From positions 1 to 64,000 of the forward strand of contig CACHAK010000007.1 of the NCBI GenBank assembly GCA_902577765.1: 64,000 nt of DNA, written 5' to 3'. The number at the start of each line of letters is the position of its first letter. The stretch's first letter is position 1. The stretch is from an uncultured Pelagibacteraceae bacterium. Lineage in GTDB: Bacteria > Pseudomonadota > Alphaproteobacteria > Pelagibacterales > AG-422-B15. Under the pieces are notes generated by a model. That model was not told the origin of the DNA and ran no database searches. It was given only the letters and a program-made list of their open reading frames with translations. A program made the position numbers and the translations under genes. This document shows, in pieces, positions 33,730 through 42,656 of the stretch.

Positions 33730-35159
33730 TTTTTTTGTAAATATTTTTTGGCAATTTTAACATCATCAAAAGGTAAATTTTTTCCCATGATGGATTGAAA
33801 TTTTTCGTGACCTTTACCGGCAATAAGAAGCAAATCGCCTCTCTTTAATTCGCTAATAGCTTTTTTTATGGCTAGTTTTCTATTACCAATTTCAGATATG
33901 TTTTTTAAATTTCCAATCACTTCCTCTCTAATCCTTGCTGGATTTTCATATCTTGGATTATCATCTGTGACTATTGCTTTATCAGCGTATTTTGAAGCTA
34001 TTTTACCCATAAGCGGTCTTTTTTTTCTATCCCTATTTCCTCCGCAACCAAATAAAACATGTACGTTTGATGTCTCTAGCAGTTTTGATTCTACAATTGA
34101 ATTTTTAAGAGCATCAGGCGTGTGTGCAAAATCAACATAAACTTTTCCACCTGTTTTTGTTTTTCCGACATATTCCATTCTTCCTAAAACTGATGGGCAA
34201 TTAAGACTGCTTTTTGATAGCTTTTTAGGATCAAATCCAATTAAATTCAAAATGGAAATTGCAAATATAAAATTTTCTATCTGAAAATTTGGAAAATTTT
34301 TAAACTTTAAAAGAATTCGCTTACTGCCCACTATTGCTTTTACATGTTGAATATCATTTTTTAAGAGGATTTTTATAATTTTAAAATTTTTATTTGCTTG
34401 AAAATATAATGGCTGAACAGATTTATTTTTTTTTAAAATAGATCTTATTTTTTTAATGTATTTTGTTTTTGAATTAATAATTAATTTACTATCTTTATGT
34501 ATATAATCTTTGAAAAGGATCATTTTACTTTTAATGTAATTATTTATAGTTTTATGATAATCAAGGTGATCATGTGATATATTTGTTAATGCACAAACAT
34601 CAAAATTCATTCCATAAAATCTGCTTTGATGCAAGCCATGACTTGATGCTTCCATAACTAAATATTTTATTTTTTTTTGACCTATCTTTTTTAATTGCTT
34701 TGAAAGATCAATCGGTTCGGGTGAAGTCAGGTTGTATTTATTTCTCTTTAATACAGAATTTCCTAAAGTACCTATAGTAGCGACACTCTTTCCTGAAATT
34801 CTCAGTAAATAACTTAAAAAATATGCAACAGATGTTTTTCCATTAGTTCCTGTTATTGCAATTTTTGTTTCTATATTATTTTTGTTTATTTCAAATGCTA
34901 ATAGCGATAGTGATTTTCTAATATCTTTAACCTTTATCACTGTCGTATTCTTAGGATATCTTCTTTTACTATGTGATGGAACAACAATAGCTGCAGCACC
35001 CTTTTTAATTGCTTGATTTATGAACCTAGATCCGTCTATTTCTTTTCCAGGGATTGCAAAAAAAATATTTCCTTTTTTTATCGATCTCGAGTCAGATGAG
35101 ATTCCACTAAATTTTATCTTTTTTGATTGTATTTCTTCTAGAAGGGAGTGATTTGGCAT
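33726..35159 (-). CDS. murE: UDP-MurNAc-tripeptide synthetase (meso-DAP adding)
   Basis: Adds the third residue of the stem peptide. The 477-aa protein has P-loop AITGTNGKTSVAYFL near residue 102, EASSHGLHQSR near 172, and the C-terminal DDNPRYENPARI near 400. The DNPR motif is the known determinant of meso-diaminopimelate specificity, so the organism has a standard Gram-negative DAP wall. Start is 3 bases after the ftsI stop. Confidence 0.97.
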   Translation of the reverse strand: MPNHSLLEEIQSKKIKFSGISSDSRSIKKGNIFFAIPGKEIDGSRFINQAIKKGAAAIVVPSHSKRRYPKNTTVIKVKDIRKSLSLLAFEINKNNIETKIAITGTNGKTSVAYFLSYLLRISGKSVATIGTLGNSVLKRNKYNLTSPEPIDLSKQLKKIGQKKIKYLVMEASSHGLHQSRFYGMNFDVCALTNISHDHLDYHKTINNYIKSKMILFKDYIHKDSKLIINSKTKYIKKIRSILKKNKSVQPLYFQANKNFKIIKILLKNDIQHVKAIVGSKRILLKFKNFPNFQIENFIFAISILNLIGFDPKKLSKSSLNCPSVLGRMEYVGKTKTGGKVYVDFAHTPDALKNSIVESKLLETSNVHVLFGCGGNRDRKKRPLMGKIASKYADKAIVTDDNPRYENPARIREEVIGNLKNISEIGNRKLAIKKAISELKRGDLLLIAGKGHEKFQSIMGKNLPFDDVKIAKKYLQKK

Positions 35160-35162
35160 TTA

Positions 35163-36938
35163 TTAGAGAGAGGTATTAATGAGCATGTTTTCTTTAGGTA
35201 TGTATCTTGCCTTTATGTCCAAAATAGGACTTACTCTATCAATAATTTGTCTTGAAACTCGTGCCGCATTCCACCCAGCATCACTCCAGTTCCAAGTATT
35301 ATATGGCTCTCCATATTCTCTATTAATTCCTTTCGGGTCGTCTAATGAAATAAGAACTACATACTTTGGCTTGTGTATGGGCAGAACCGATATAAAAGTA
35401 GTTAACTTTTCTCTGGTGTAGGATTTTTTGTCTATTTTGTGAGACGTGCCTGTCTTGCCTCCAACCAAATATTTGAACTTACCATCTTCTGTGTATGCTT
35501 TATCAGCATCCTTGTTAAAGGCTTCTTTAGCAGTCCCTTTCGCGACAACTTGGCTTAAAAGGTAACGCATAATTTCACTGGTTTCTTCTGAAAAAATTTG
35601 ATTTTCATATCGTTTATCATCTCCTAATTTTGTAAGAGATGGTTTGATTAAATATCCTCCATTTACTACAGCTGATGTAGCTACAGCCAAATGCAATGGT
35701 GATATTGAAAGGCCATAACCGTAAGAGATTGATTCTGTATTAACTGTTCTCCATGGGTCAGGAACAATTGGAATTGCTTTTTCTGGTATTCCAATATTTA
35801 CTTGACGAAGTAATCCAAGTTGAGACAAATAATGTTGCTGTAATTCTTTGCCAATATCTCTAATCATTTTAATTGTTCCAATATTTGATGACTCAACAAA
35901 TATTTCTTCAACAGAACACATTTTTATCTCGCAAGGCCTGTGAACATCCTCTACACGGTGCTTTCCAATATAAATGTGATTTTCAATCTCGTACTTTGTA
36001 TTTGGCTGAAAGATTTTTTCCTCAATCCCCATTGCTGCAGTAAATATTTTCATCACCGAACCAAACTCATATACGCCTAATGAGTTTTTGTTGAACTTAT
36101 CATTGTCATTCGCATTTTTAGTATTGGGATCAAAATCTGGAAGTGATGTCATGGCAAGAATTTCTCCATTATTGACATTCATTATGAGCCCTGACCCACC
36201 AGTTGCTTTATATAATTTCATAGCAGCTAGTATTTCATCGCGAACAATGTGTTGTATTCTTGTATCTAAAGACAGTATCAAATCATTATTTTCTTCATTT
36301 TGAAGAAACTTATCAAAAGATTTTTCTAGTCCAGATACACCTTTATTATCAACATCAACTTTTCCAACTAAATGACTAAAAAGTTCACTGTGAAGATATT
36401 TTCTTTTATAAGCATCTCTGAATTCAATTCCAGTTTCACCTAAATCTATATACTTTTGTAATTCTAAGGGTTCTACATTGCGATCAAGCCAAAAGAATTT
36501 TTTTTCAGATACCAATTTATCAAGATCAGTTGAGGAAAACCTATTATTTATTGACGAGATTTTACTTATAAATTTTTTCTTATCGTATACAGCTTTTGGG
36601 TTTACAGATATATGGGATGTTAATAAATTTGCTGTGAGAGAGGTATTATTTCTATCCAGTATATTTCCCCTTTTTGTCTCAACATTCTCAACAAAATAAT
36701 TTCCCTTTTCAGTATAAAGTAAATTAATTTCTATCATCTTGATTGTTACCGCTAAAAACAAACTGCTAAAAACAATGGCTGACAATATTAAACGATTATT
36801 TATTTTAAGGGCAAAATTACTCTTTAAAGACTTTAATCTTTCAAAAGCAAACTTTTCTTTATTATATCTGTGTGTAAATGAAAAACTTTTTTGATATATA
36901 TCAATTTTCTTTCGGCCAGTATTCCGCTTTTTTTTCAC
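35163..36938 (-). CDS. ftsI: septal peptidoglycan transpeptidase FtsI (PBP3)
   Basis: Class B penicillin-binding protein forming septal cross-links. The 591-aa protein has a basic cytosolic tail, one transmembrane helix (LILSAIVFSSLFLAVTIKMI, about 47-66), a dimerisation domain (ETKRGNILDRNNTSLTANL), and the transpeptidase domain with catalytic triplet motifs: SVMK near residue 295, SSN in VESSNIGT, and KTG in VGGKTGTSHK. Five bases separate it from ftsL. It works with FtsW, encoded downstream. Confidence 0.96.
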   Translation of the reverse strand: MKKKRNTGRKKIDIYQKSFSFTHRYNKEKFAFERLKSLKSNFALKINNRLILSAIVFSSLFLAVTIKMIEINLLYTEKGNYFVENVETKRGNILDRNNTSLTANLLTSHISVNPKAVYDKKKFISKISSINNRFSSTDLDKLVSEKKFFWLDRNVEPLELQKYIDLGETGIEFRDAYKRKYLHSELFSHLVGKVDVDNKGVSGLEKSFDKFLQNEENNDLILSLDTRIQHIVRDEILAAMKLYKATGGSGLIMNVNNGEILAMTSLPDFDPNTKNANDNDKFNKNSLGVYEFGSVMKIFTAAMGIEEKIFQPNTKYEIENHIYIGKHRVEDVHRPCEIKMCSVEEIFVESSNIGTIKMIRDIGKELQQHYLSQLGLLRQVNIGIPEKAIPIVPDPWRTVNTESISYGYGLSISPLHLAVATSAVVNGGYLIKPSLTKLGDDKRYENQIFSEETSEIMRYLLSQVVAKGTAKEAFNKDADKAYTEDGKFKYLVGGKTGTSHKIDKKSYTREKLTTFISVLPIHKPKYVVLISLDDPKGINREYGEPYNTWNWSDAGWNAARVSRQIIDRVSPILDIKARYIPKENMLINTSL

Positions 36939-36943
36939 GGAAT

Positions 36944-37288
36944 TTACCTTGCCGAATTTTTATTAATTGTTGATGTATCATAAACCGTAATAACATCCTT
37001 AAATAATTCATTATTTTGTTCAATATCTTCATTATCTAATACAACAAAATATTTTTCATAATCATTATTAATAACCATTTCTGAAATTTTTTTAATATTC
37101 ATTGGCGAAATCAGATGGTCCCATTCAATTTTATAAAGCTCATTTATCTTTTGTTCTTCTCGAAGTGTTAATTCAAGTTCGTTAATATACTTTTGTTTTT
37201 CGGCTGAAATGTTTTTTATAACCATAATTGCAAGCAATCCGGTTAACAAAATAGCAACAGACAATATTTTAAAGAAAGTACTTATCAT
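36944..37288 (-). CDS. ftsL: cell division protein FtsL
   Basis: Small bitopic division protein that pairs with FtsB/DivIC and FtsQ to activate FtsWI. The 114-aa protein has an N-terminal transmembrane helix (ILSVAILLTGLLAIMVIKNI) followed by a coiled coil (ISAEKQKYINELELTLREEQ onward), the usual FtsL architecture. Sequence is too diverged to call on motifs alone; position between rsmH and ftsI and topology decide it. It overlaps rsmH by 4 bases. Confidence 0.85.
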   Translation of the reverse strand: MISTFFKILSVAILLTGLLAIMVIKNISAEKQKYINELELTLREEQKINELYKIEWDHLISPMNIKKISEMVINNDYEKYFVVLDNEDIEQNNELFKDVITVYDTSTINKNSAR

Positions 37289-38205
37289 AATTCAAATCCT
37301 AACTCAGATATCGGAATATAATTAAAATTTACTTGCTCACGCTTAATGACTCTAAGCTTTGCCGAACGAGATCTTGGATTATTTAATATTTCTTTAGAAG
37401 ATGGTTTAATTAATTTGGTCTTTTTATTTCTTATACAAACTTTATTCGTAAAATTCTTTACCAGCCTATCCTCAATTGAATGAAACGTGACTACGCAAAT
37501 CTTACCGTTCACTCTTAGTAAATTAAAAGCTTGGTTGAGACCAGTATGAAGCTCTTGGATTTCATTATTAATAAAAATTCTAATAGCCTGGAATGTTTTC
37601 GTTGCAGGATGTTTTTTGTAATACTTTGAAGGAAACGATTTTTTAATTATTTCAGCAAGCTCAATCGTGCTTTCAATTTTTTTTTGAGTTCGGTGCTTCT
37701 CTATATTTCTTGCAATTTTTCTTGAATTTCTCTCATCTCCGTAATGATAAATTATATCAGCAAGCTCGTCTTTGTCCTTTTTATTTATTATGTCTGAAGC
37801 CGTTTGACCATCCTGACTCATTCTCATATCTAGGGGGCCATCTTGCATGAATGAAAACCCTCGATTTGCATCATCTAGTTGCATTGATGAAACTCCTATA
37901 TCAAATACGAAACCGTTAATTTCTTTTTCTTTTGTTTCTTTGGAAATTTTATCAATCTGACTAAATTTAGAATGTACAAAAGAAAATCGACTGCCATACC
38001 TTTTTTTAAATCTTTCAGCTTGTTTTTTGACTGTTGGATCTCTGTCAATTGCAATGACTTTGCATTCACAGCTTTGTAGGATTCTCTCTGTATAACCTCC
38101 ATGTCCAAATGTTGCATCGATGTATGTTTCATTGTTTTTTGGCCCTAATTGTTCAATAACCTCTTCAATAAGAACTGGCCTGTGGCCAAGTTCTTTATTT
38201 GTCAT
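37285..38205 (-). CDS. rsmH: 16S rRNA (cytosine1402-N4)-methyltransferase
   Basis: Methylates C1402 in the ribosomal P site (old name MraW). The 306-aa protein shows [13 protein letters not shown] near the N terminus, SAM-binding [24 protein letters not shown], then [21 protein letters not shown] (here cited in part), and the C-terminal ISFHS-like [13 protein letters not shown]. The start overlaps the ftsZ stop by 4 bases (ATGA), so its translation is coupled to ftsZ rather than to mraZ as is usual. Confidence 0.96.
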   Translation of the reverse strand: MTNKELGHRPVLIEEVIEQLGPKNNETYIDATFGHGGYTERILQSCECKVIAIDRDPTVKKQAERFKKRYGSRFSFVHSKFSQIDKISKETKEKEINGFVFDIGVSSMQLDDANRGFSFMQDGPLDMRMSQDGQTASDIINKKDKDELADIIYHYGDERNSRKIARNIEKHRTQKKIESTIELAEIIKKSFPSKYYKKHPATKTFQAIRIFINNEIQELHTGLNQAFNLLRVNGKICVVTFHSIEDRLVKNFTNKVCIRNKKTKLIKPSSKEILNNPRSRSAKLRVIKREQVNFNYIPISELGFEL

Positions 38206-39887
38206 TTACTCTGTCTTCTCAAGAAAGATGGTATTTCAAGTAAATCTTGATCAGTTTCTAATTCTTCATCGGCTTCAATAGAATTATTTGTTTCATCCAG
38301 TTGATGCACGTTTTGGTCACTAAACAAGTCAGGTGAATCATTATCTGAATTTTCCCTATTTGCACGTATTAAATCCATAATGCTTTGAGAAGACTCTTCC
38401 TGCTCCATTGCCTCAATTGGCTCTGGCTCTACTTCAGGCTCAGCAATCATTTCTGGTTCAGAAACTGGATCCGACTCCATTTCTGGCTCAGCAATTACCT
38501 CTTCTTCAGCAACTTCTATTTCTGGCTCTTCGATTGGCTCTGGCTCTACTTCAGGCTCAGCAATCATTTCTGGTTCAGCAATTACCTCTTCTTCAGCAAC
38601 TTCTATTTCTGGCTCTACTTCAGGTTCAGCAATTACCTCTTCTTCAGCAACTTCTATTTCTGGCTCTACTTCAGGCTCAGCAATCATTTCTGGTTCGGAA
38701 GTTTCCTCTTCAACAATTGTTGTTTCATCATTCATTGACCCTAAATCTTTTTCATCTGAGCCATCCATATACATATAAGGTTCAGAATTTTTGTGGATTT
38801 CATCTTCTTGATTAGCTGAAGCATGAATAGATCCTGTTCCATTTACTTGAGCTGCTGGAATTGATGAAACTGTTGAACTATTATTTACTTGTAAATCGAC
38901 TATTCTCTTTGATGGCTTGTCATGAGGTTCTAAACCAGTCGCAACGACAGAAACTCTAGCTTTACCCTCAAGGTTTTCGTCAAAGATTGATCCAACAATT
39001 ACATCTGCATCCGGATGAACTTGCTCTCTTATCTCATTTGTAATTTTATCAACCTCATGCAATGTTAAGTCAGTTCCACCAGTTATATTGATCAATAATC
39101 CCTTTGCTCCGTCCAAAGAGTAGTCATCAAGCAGCGGATTTGTAACTGCATTGTGAGCACATTCTATTGCTCTATTGTCGCCAGACGCTTCACCTGTACC
39201 CATCATTGCGCGTCCCATATTATTCATGATTGTCTTAACATCAGCAAAGTCTAAGTTGATTAATCCCGGTACCACCATCAGATCGGTAATACTTCTTACT
39301 CCTGCATGCAAAACATCATCCGCCATTGAAAATGCATCGGCAAATGTTGTTTTTTCATCAGCAACTTTAAATAAATTTTGGTTTGGAATAACAATTGTTG
39401 TATCTACTAAATGTTCTAACTCTTTAAGCCCTTGCTCAGCAATTCTCATTCTTCCAGCACCTTCAAATTGAAATGGCTTAGTAACAACTGCTACAGTAAG
39501 TATGCCCAATTCTCTTGCAACACGCGCTATCACTGGAGCAGCGCCTGTACCAGTGCCACCACCCATACCAGCAGTAATGAAAAGCATGTTTGTACCTTCA
39601 AGTCTCTCCATTATTTCGTGTTTAGTTTCATCGGCTGAGGATTTACCGATATCAGGATGAGAACCAGCTCCCAATCCCTTTGTAACCTGAACACCCAATT
39701 GCATTTTTGAATCACTTAATGATTTAGACAGAGCTTGTGCATCTGTATTGGCTGCAACAAATTCAACTCCCGACAATCCGGATTGAATCATATTGTTAAT
39801 TGCATTACCACCTGCACCACCAACTCCAAATACTGTTATCTTTGGCTTAAGCTCTTTTAGTTCTGGAACACTTAAATTTAAAACCAT
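38202..39887 (-). CDS. ftsZ: cell division GTPase FtsZ with long acidic repeat linker
   Basis: Tubulin homologue building the division ring. The 561-aa protein has the core at about residues 10-320: [11 protein letters not shown], the tubulin signature [16 protein letters not shown], and MDNAD-like [18 protein letters not shown] linker of over 200 residues follows, with near-perfect [13 protein letters not shown] repeats at about 407-466, ending in the conserved tail [13 protein letters not shown] that binds FtsA. A strong Shine-Dalgarno (ATCCTCCT on + at 39894-39901) lies 6 bases before the ATG. It sits between mraZ and rsmH, not after ftsA, and overlaps rsmH by 4 bases. Confidence 0.97.
   Translation of the reverse strand: MVLNLSVPELKELKPKITVFGVGGAGGNAINNMIQSGLSGVEFVAANTDAQALSKSLSDSKMQLGVQVTKGLGAGSHPDIGKSSADETKHEIMERLEGTNMLFITAGMGGGTGTGAAPVIARVARELGILTVAVVTKPFQFEGAGRMRIAEQGLKELEHLVDTTIVIPNQNLFKVADEKTTFADAFSMADDVLHAGVRSITDLMVVPGLINLDFADVKTIMNNMGRAMMGTGEASGDNRAIECAHNAVTNPLLDDYSLDGAKGLLINITGGTDLTLHEVDKITNEIREQVHPDADVIVGSIFDENLEGKARVSVVATGLEPHDKPSKRIVDLQVNNSSTVSSIPAAQVNGTGSIHASANQEDEIHKNSEPYMYMDGSDEKDLGSMNDETTIVEEETSEPEMIAEPEVEPEIEVAEEEVIAEPEVEPEIEVAEEEVIAEPEMIAEPEVEPEPIEEPEIEVAEEEVIAEPEMESDPVSEPEMIAEPEVEPEPIEAMEQEESSQSIMDLIRANRENSDNDSPDLFSDQNVHQLDETNNSIEADEELETDQDLLEIPSFLRRQSK
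38491..38667. repeat. 39-bp identical repeats in the ftsZ linker
   Basis: A 39-bp unit beginning GCAATTACCTCTTCTTCAGC is present three times at 38491-38529, 38578-38616 and 38629-38667 with no base change, in frame with ftsZ and coding [13 protein letters not shown]. Related, imperfect units surround them (38400-38700). Identity at DNA level, not just protein, points to recent expansion or gene-conversion-like homogenisation. Confidence 0.85.
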
Positions 39888-39912
39888 GAAATTATCCTCC
39901 TATTTTCATTAG

Positions 39913-40365
39913 TTATTCATTTTTCCATTTGAGATTTGCTAAATTATTTTTTGCATTATCACCTTTTTCTTTTTTGAAAGAATCATAAGTATCAGGATTC
40001 CACATTTGAAATGTTTCACCCATACCAACGAAAGAAACTTGGTCAATAATACCTGCGATAGAGATTAATCCATCAGGTATGATGACTCTGCCTTCTTGAT
40101 CAAAATGAATTTGATGGCTGTCAGCAAAAATAGAAGTTGAAAAAGTATTTCTTTCTTCACTGAAGGGACCGGATGCTTCAATCGCATCACTGATCTTTTG
40201 CATTCTATTAGCAGTACATCCTTCAATTGATTTAAGAGTCGGTGAAGGATAACAAATCATACCCTTCAATCCGTTTTGTTCTAAGACACTTCTAAAGGAA
40301 GATGGAACAGAAACACGACCTTTTTTGTCAATGCGATTGATGTATGTAGATAGAAACAATGCCAT
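39913..40365 (-). CDS. mraZ: transcriptional regulator MraZ
   Basis: AbrB-like, double-barrel repressor of the division and cell wall cluster. From ATG at 40365 it has 150 aa, starting MALFLSTYINRIDKKGRVSVP, which aligns with the usual family start; the frame extends to a TTG at 40401 preceded by GAGG, but this would add 12 odd hydrophobic residues. Two SpoVT/AbrB-type repeats are visible: DKKGRVSVPSSFR and DQEGRVIIPDGLI. The upstream TGGG boxes (separate entry) suggest autoregulation. ftsZ follows after 25 bases, replacing rsmH as the second gene. Confidence 0.92.
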   Translation of the reverse strand: MALFLSTYINRIDKKGRVSVPSSFRSVLEQNGLKGMICYPSPTLKSIEGCTANRMQKISDAIEASGPFSEERNTFSTSIFADSHQIHFDQEGRVIIPDGLISIAGIIDQVSFVGMGETFQMWNPDTYDSFKKEKGDNAKNNLANLKWKNE

Positions 40366-40413
40366 TTTTAAAAAAAAGTTAGTTATTAAAATAATCAACA
40401 AAATTACCTCATT

Positions 40414-40466
40414 TGGGTTAAATTGGGATTAATTGGGATAGTATGGGATTATATGGGTAATGTCCA
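40414..40466 (-). promoter_or_regulatory. MraZ operator array over the candidate dcw promoter
   Basis: Five TGGG boxes on the + strand begin at 40414, 40424, 40434, 40444 and 40454, exactly 10 bp apart, so all face one side of the helix. E. coli MraZ is known to bind TGGGN direct repeats with 5-base gaps. On the minus strand TGGACA (40461-40466) and TACTAT (40438-40443) are 17 bases apart and could be the promoter, overlapped by three boxes. A bound MraZ oligomer would block polymerase. Confidence 0.75.
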
Positions 40467-40561
40467 TATCTATTTATGATATTTCTTTTATAATCAATTA
40501 TTTAACTAATTTTATACATTAGATTTTATTTATAAACTATTGAAAATAAATGAGAAATTTT

Positions 40562-40919
40562 GCCAGATAATTTATAAGCCGGGTTCTGTAATTTTCCTAC
40601 AAAAAACCGATAACTATTCATCTAGCTCAATTGTTACCAATTGAGTCGTGCGATCAACCCGGTTACAGCCAAGACAAGCTAATGTAACCCTATTTGATCT
40701 TGCTCCCAGTGGGGTTTACCATGCCTTTTTTGTTACCAAAAAAGCGGTGAGCTCTTACCTCACCTTTTCACCCTTACCCTTGAAATTTCAATTAGGGCGG
40801 TTTATTTTCTGCGGCACTTTCCCTAGAGTTGCCTCCGCCGGGTATTACCCGGCACTGTTGTCTTGTGGAGCCCGGACTTTCCTCTTGATCAAGCCAAGCA
40901 GTTATCCAATTATCTGGCA
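40562..40919 (-). ncRNA. rnpB: RNase P RNA (type A)
   Basis: Catalytic RNA that matures tRNA 5' ends. The minus strand has the universal 5' block GAGGAAAGTCCGGGCTCC (40867-40884), a later GAACCCGGCTTATA 3' block (40573-40586), and outer P1 strands GCCAGATAATT and AATTATCTGGC that pair to close the molecule at 40562 and about 40919. Conserved pieces such as GGTAAACCCC and ACAGAAA-type joining sequences also occur. About 358 nt, a normal size for a compact bacterial type A RNA. It lies between mraZ and the ampD-like gene. Confidence 0.95.
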
Positions 40920-40949
40920 GAAAGGGTTTATCCTCTTAAAAGATATTGG

Positions 40950-41666
40950 TCAAGCCTCTCTTTGACGAGATATAAGTTCCTTCAAATACCCCAACAATTT
41001 ACGCTTAACTGTAAAATCCTCTAACTCTTCGGGGCAGTAGTGACTTTCAAAAGCGTAAATAACTTGCAGAGTTTCTTTATCCATTAAACTCGACAAAGTA
41101 ATTTTATATCCAAAATCTCTAAGTAATTGTTGTAAAGATTTAATCTCTGAAACTTTAAGTGGCGTTTTTGAATTGTTTTTCTTTGGTAAAATTGCTAAGC
41201 CTTTTGCAGCTAACCTGTGCCAAGGAAATAAATATCCTGGATCCATCTTTCGCAGCGGAGCAATGTCTGAATGGCCCAGAACATTGCTTTTTTTTATTTT
41301 GTACTTTGTCTGTAAAATTTCGATTAATGATATGAGTGATTTTATCTGAGATAACTTGAATTTGTGATATCCAAATTCTTCGCCTTTATTTTGCAACTCT
41401 ATGCCTATAGACTTTGAGTTTAAATTCCTGTCTTTTTTCCAACTAGATATTCCTGCATGCCAAGCAATATCTTTATCATTTACGAGTTGGGTAATTTTAC
41501 CTCCTTCATTAATAAAATAATGTGAGCTTACTTTATGTTTCTTTGATCTAAGTCTTTTAATTGACTCCTGCGCTGTTTTCATTCCAGTATAATGTATGAT
41601 TATATATTTTATATTCCTTCTTTTTACTTGTTCAAAATTTGGGGATTTTAGATATTTAATTTTCAT
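40950..41666 (-). CDS. ampD: N-acetylmuramoyl-L-alanine amidase, AmpD type, with peptidoglycan-binding domain
   Basis: Zinc amidase (Amidase_2) cleaving anhydro-muropeptides in wall recycling. The 238-aa protein carries first ligand HYTGMKTAQESI, the fold segment VSSHYFINEGGKI, and HSDIAPLRKMDPGYLFPW with the second His and Asp near residue 135. The C-terminal part (KVSEIKSLQQLLRDFGYKI) resembles a PG_binding_1 domain and is degenerate. No signal peptide is visible, so a cytosolic AmpD role is more likely than AmiD. It overlaps the transporter gene upstream by 4 bases. Confidence 0.88.
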   Translation of the reverse strand: MKIKYLKSPNFEQVKRRNIKYIIIHYTGMKTAQESIKRLRSKKHKVSSHYFINEGGKITQLVNDKDIAWHAGISSWKKDRNLNSKSIGIELQNKGEEFGYHKFKLSQIKSLISLIEILQTKYKIKKSNVLGHSDIAPLRKMDPGYLFPWHRLAAKGLAILPKKNNSKTPLKVSEIKSLQQLLRDFGYKITLSSLMDKETLQVIYAFESHYCPEELEDFTVKRKLLGYLKELISRQREA

Positions 41667-42562
41667 GGTGAACTTGATACCTTTTTCTCTTCTGGTTCTC
41701 TCATCATTACAATAGCAACTCCCGTGAATGACATGGTTGCACCAAAGATAATTTTAAATGTAAGCACTTCATTGAATCCTTCATAAAAAGAAAAATAAGA
41801 AATAATCAGCGCATTTATTATTGCTAATACCGGAGCAAGGAGCGTTAGAGGTGTAATTTTTGATAATTCATATTTTGTTATTAAGTAATAAAAACCTGCA
41901 TGGCCGATAGCTGTTGCAGCAAACGCGGTAAATAATATAGCGCCCCAACCAATTATGGATGCATTTAAAATCAAGTCTAATTGATTTTCCTCAACTAAAA
42001 ATGAAATCGTTGCCAAGAATAAAAAGCTTATAAAAGCGATCCAAGCTTGTAGATCAAATACTTTAACATCTTTTAACTTCTTCATAAAAAGAAGGCTTAT
42101 AGCAATAGATAAAGCAGCTAATAATGCATAATAAACACCACCAAGATCAGAAAATATTGTGGGCTCAAAAATCAAAATAATAACTCCCCCAAATGCAAGT
42201 GCTATTCCTATAATACGCTTCCACTTAATTACCTCACCTAAAAATATAACGGATAATATGGTTGCAAATGGTACACCTAATTGGAGAACTACAGCTACTG
42301 AGGAAATAAATTGAGAGTTATCGAGAGCAAGATAGAAAAATGCAAAATGAATGCCTCCTCCTAATATAGAAATAATTAAAATATTAGTCATTTGGCCGCG
42401 GTGAATTTTCAAAAAGGGTATGAGTAAAACTGCAATGATTAGAAATCTCATTGTCGTAAATAAAAATGGTGGAAATTCATTTACACCAATTTTTGCAGAG
42501 ATAAATGCCAGTCCCCACGCTAGATTGATGGATAGCACAATGAATATGTCAATTGTTCTCAA
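41663..42562 (-). CDS. EamA-family (DMT superfamily) transporter
   Basis: Inner-membrane metabolite transporter with ten predicted helices in two EamA repeats. The 299-aa protein opens IDIFIVLSINLAWGLAFIS and has AVVLQLGVPFATILSVIFLG in repeat 1 and PLTLLAPVLAIINALIISYF in repeat 2, typical of the family. Substrates of such proteins (amino acids, purines, drugs) cannot be read from sequence. It is divergent from mlaA and precedes ampD with a 4-base overlap, so the two are probably co-transcribed. Confidence 0.85.
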   Translation of the reverse strand: MRTIDIFIVLSINLAWGLAFISAKIGVNEFPPFLFTTMRFLIIAVLLIPFLKIHRGQMTNILIISILGGGIHFAFFYLALDNSQFISSVAVVLQLGVPFATILSVIFLGEVIKWKRIIGIALAFGGVIILIFEPTIFSDLGGVYYALLAALSIAISLLFMKKLKDVKVFDLQAWIAFISFLFLATISFLVEENQLDLILNASIIGWGAILFTAFAATAIGHAGFYYLITKYELSKITPLTLLAPVLAIINALIISYFSFYEGFNEVLTFKIIFGATMSFTGVAIVMMREPEEKKVSSSP

Positions 42563-42620
42563 TACTGGCTCATTTCTGTATCATTTTCTAAGTATAATAT
42601 GATTACACTAAAATATTAAT

Positions 42621-42649
42621 TTGATTAGAAAATTCATATAGAATAGCAT
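42621..42649 (+). promoter_or_regulatory. candidate mlaA promoter
   Basis: TTGATT (42621-42626) and TAGCAT (42644-42649) are 17 bases apart directly before mlaA. Transcription would begin at or within a few bases of the ATG at 42657, so the message might be leaderless; no Shine-Dalgarno is seen. Confidence 0.35.
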
Positions 42650-42656
42650 TATTTCA

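Noticed and set aside
38400-38700. Short spaced repeats that could be read as a CRISPR array
   Set aside because: Repeats are in frame with ftsZ, unequally spaced, and without palindromic ends, unique spacers or cas genes.
38385-38815. Two + strand reading frames opposite the FtsZ linker (Leu/Phe/Gln-rich)
   Set aside because: They are the complement of the acidic repeats; composition is just repeats of a few residues and they sit wholly inside ftsZ.
40366-40401. N-terminal extension of MraZ using TTG starts preceded by GAGG
   Set aside because: Adds 12 hydrophobic residues not expected for the family; the ATG at 40365 matches the usual start, although the GAGG keeps the alternative open.
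40648-40965. A 105-codon + strand reading frame over the RNase P RNA gene
   Set aside because: The region has the conserved RNase P sequence blocks and closing P1 helix; the frame is incidental.
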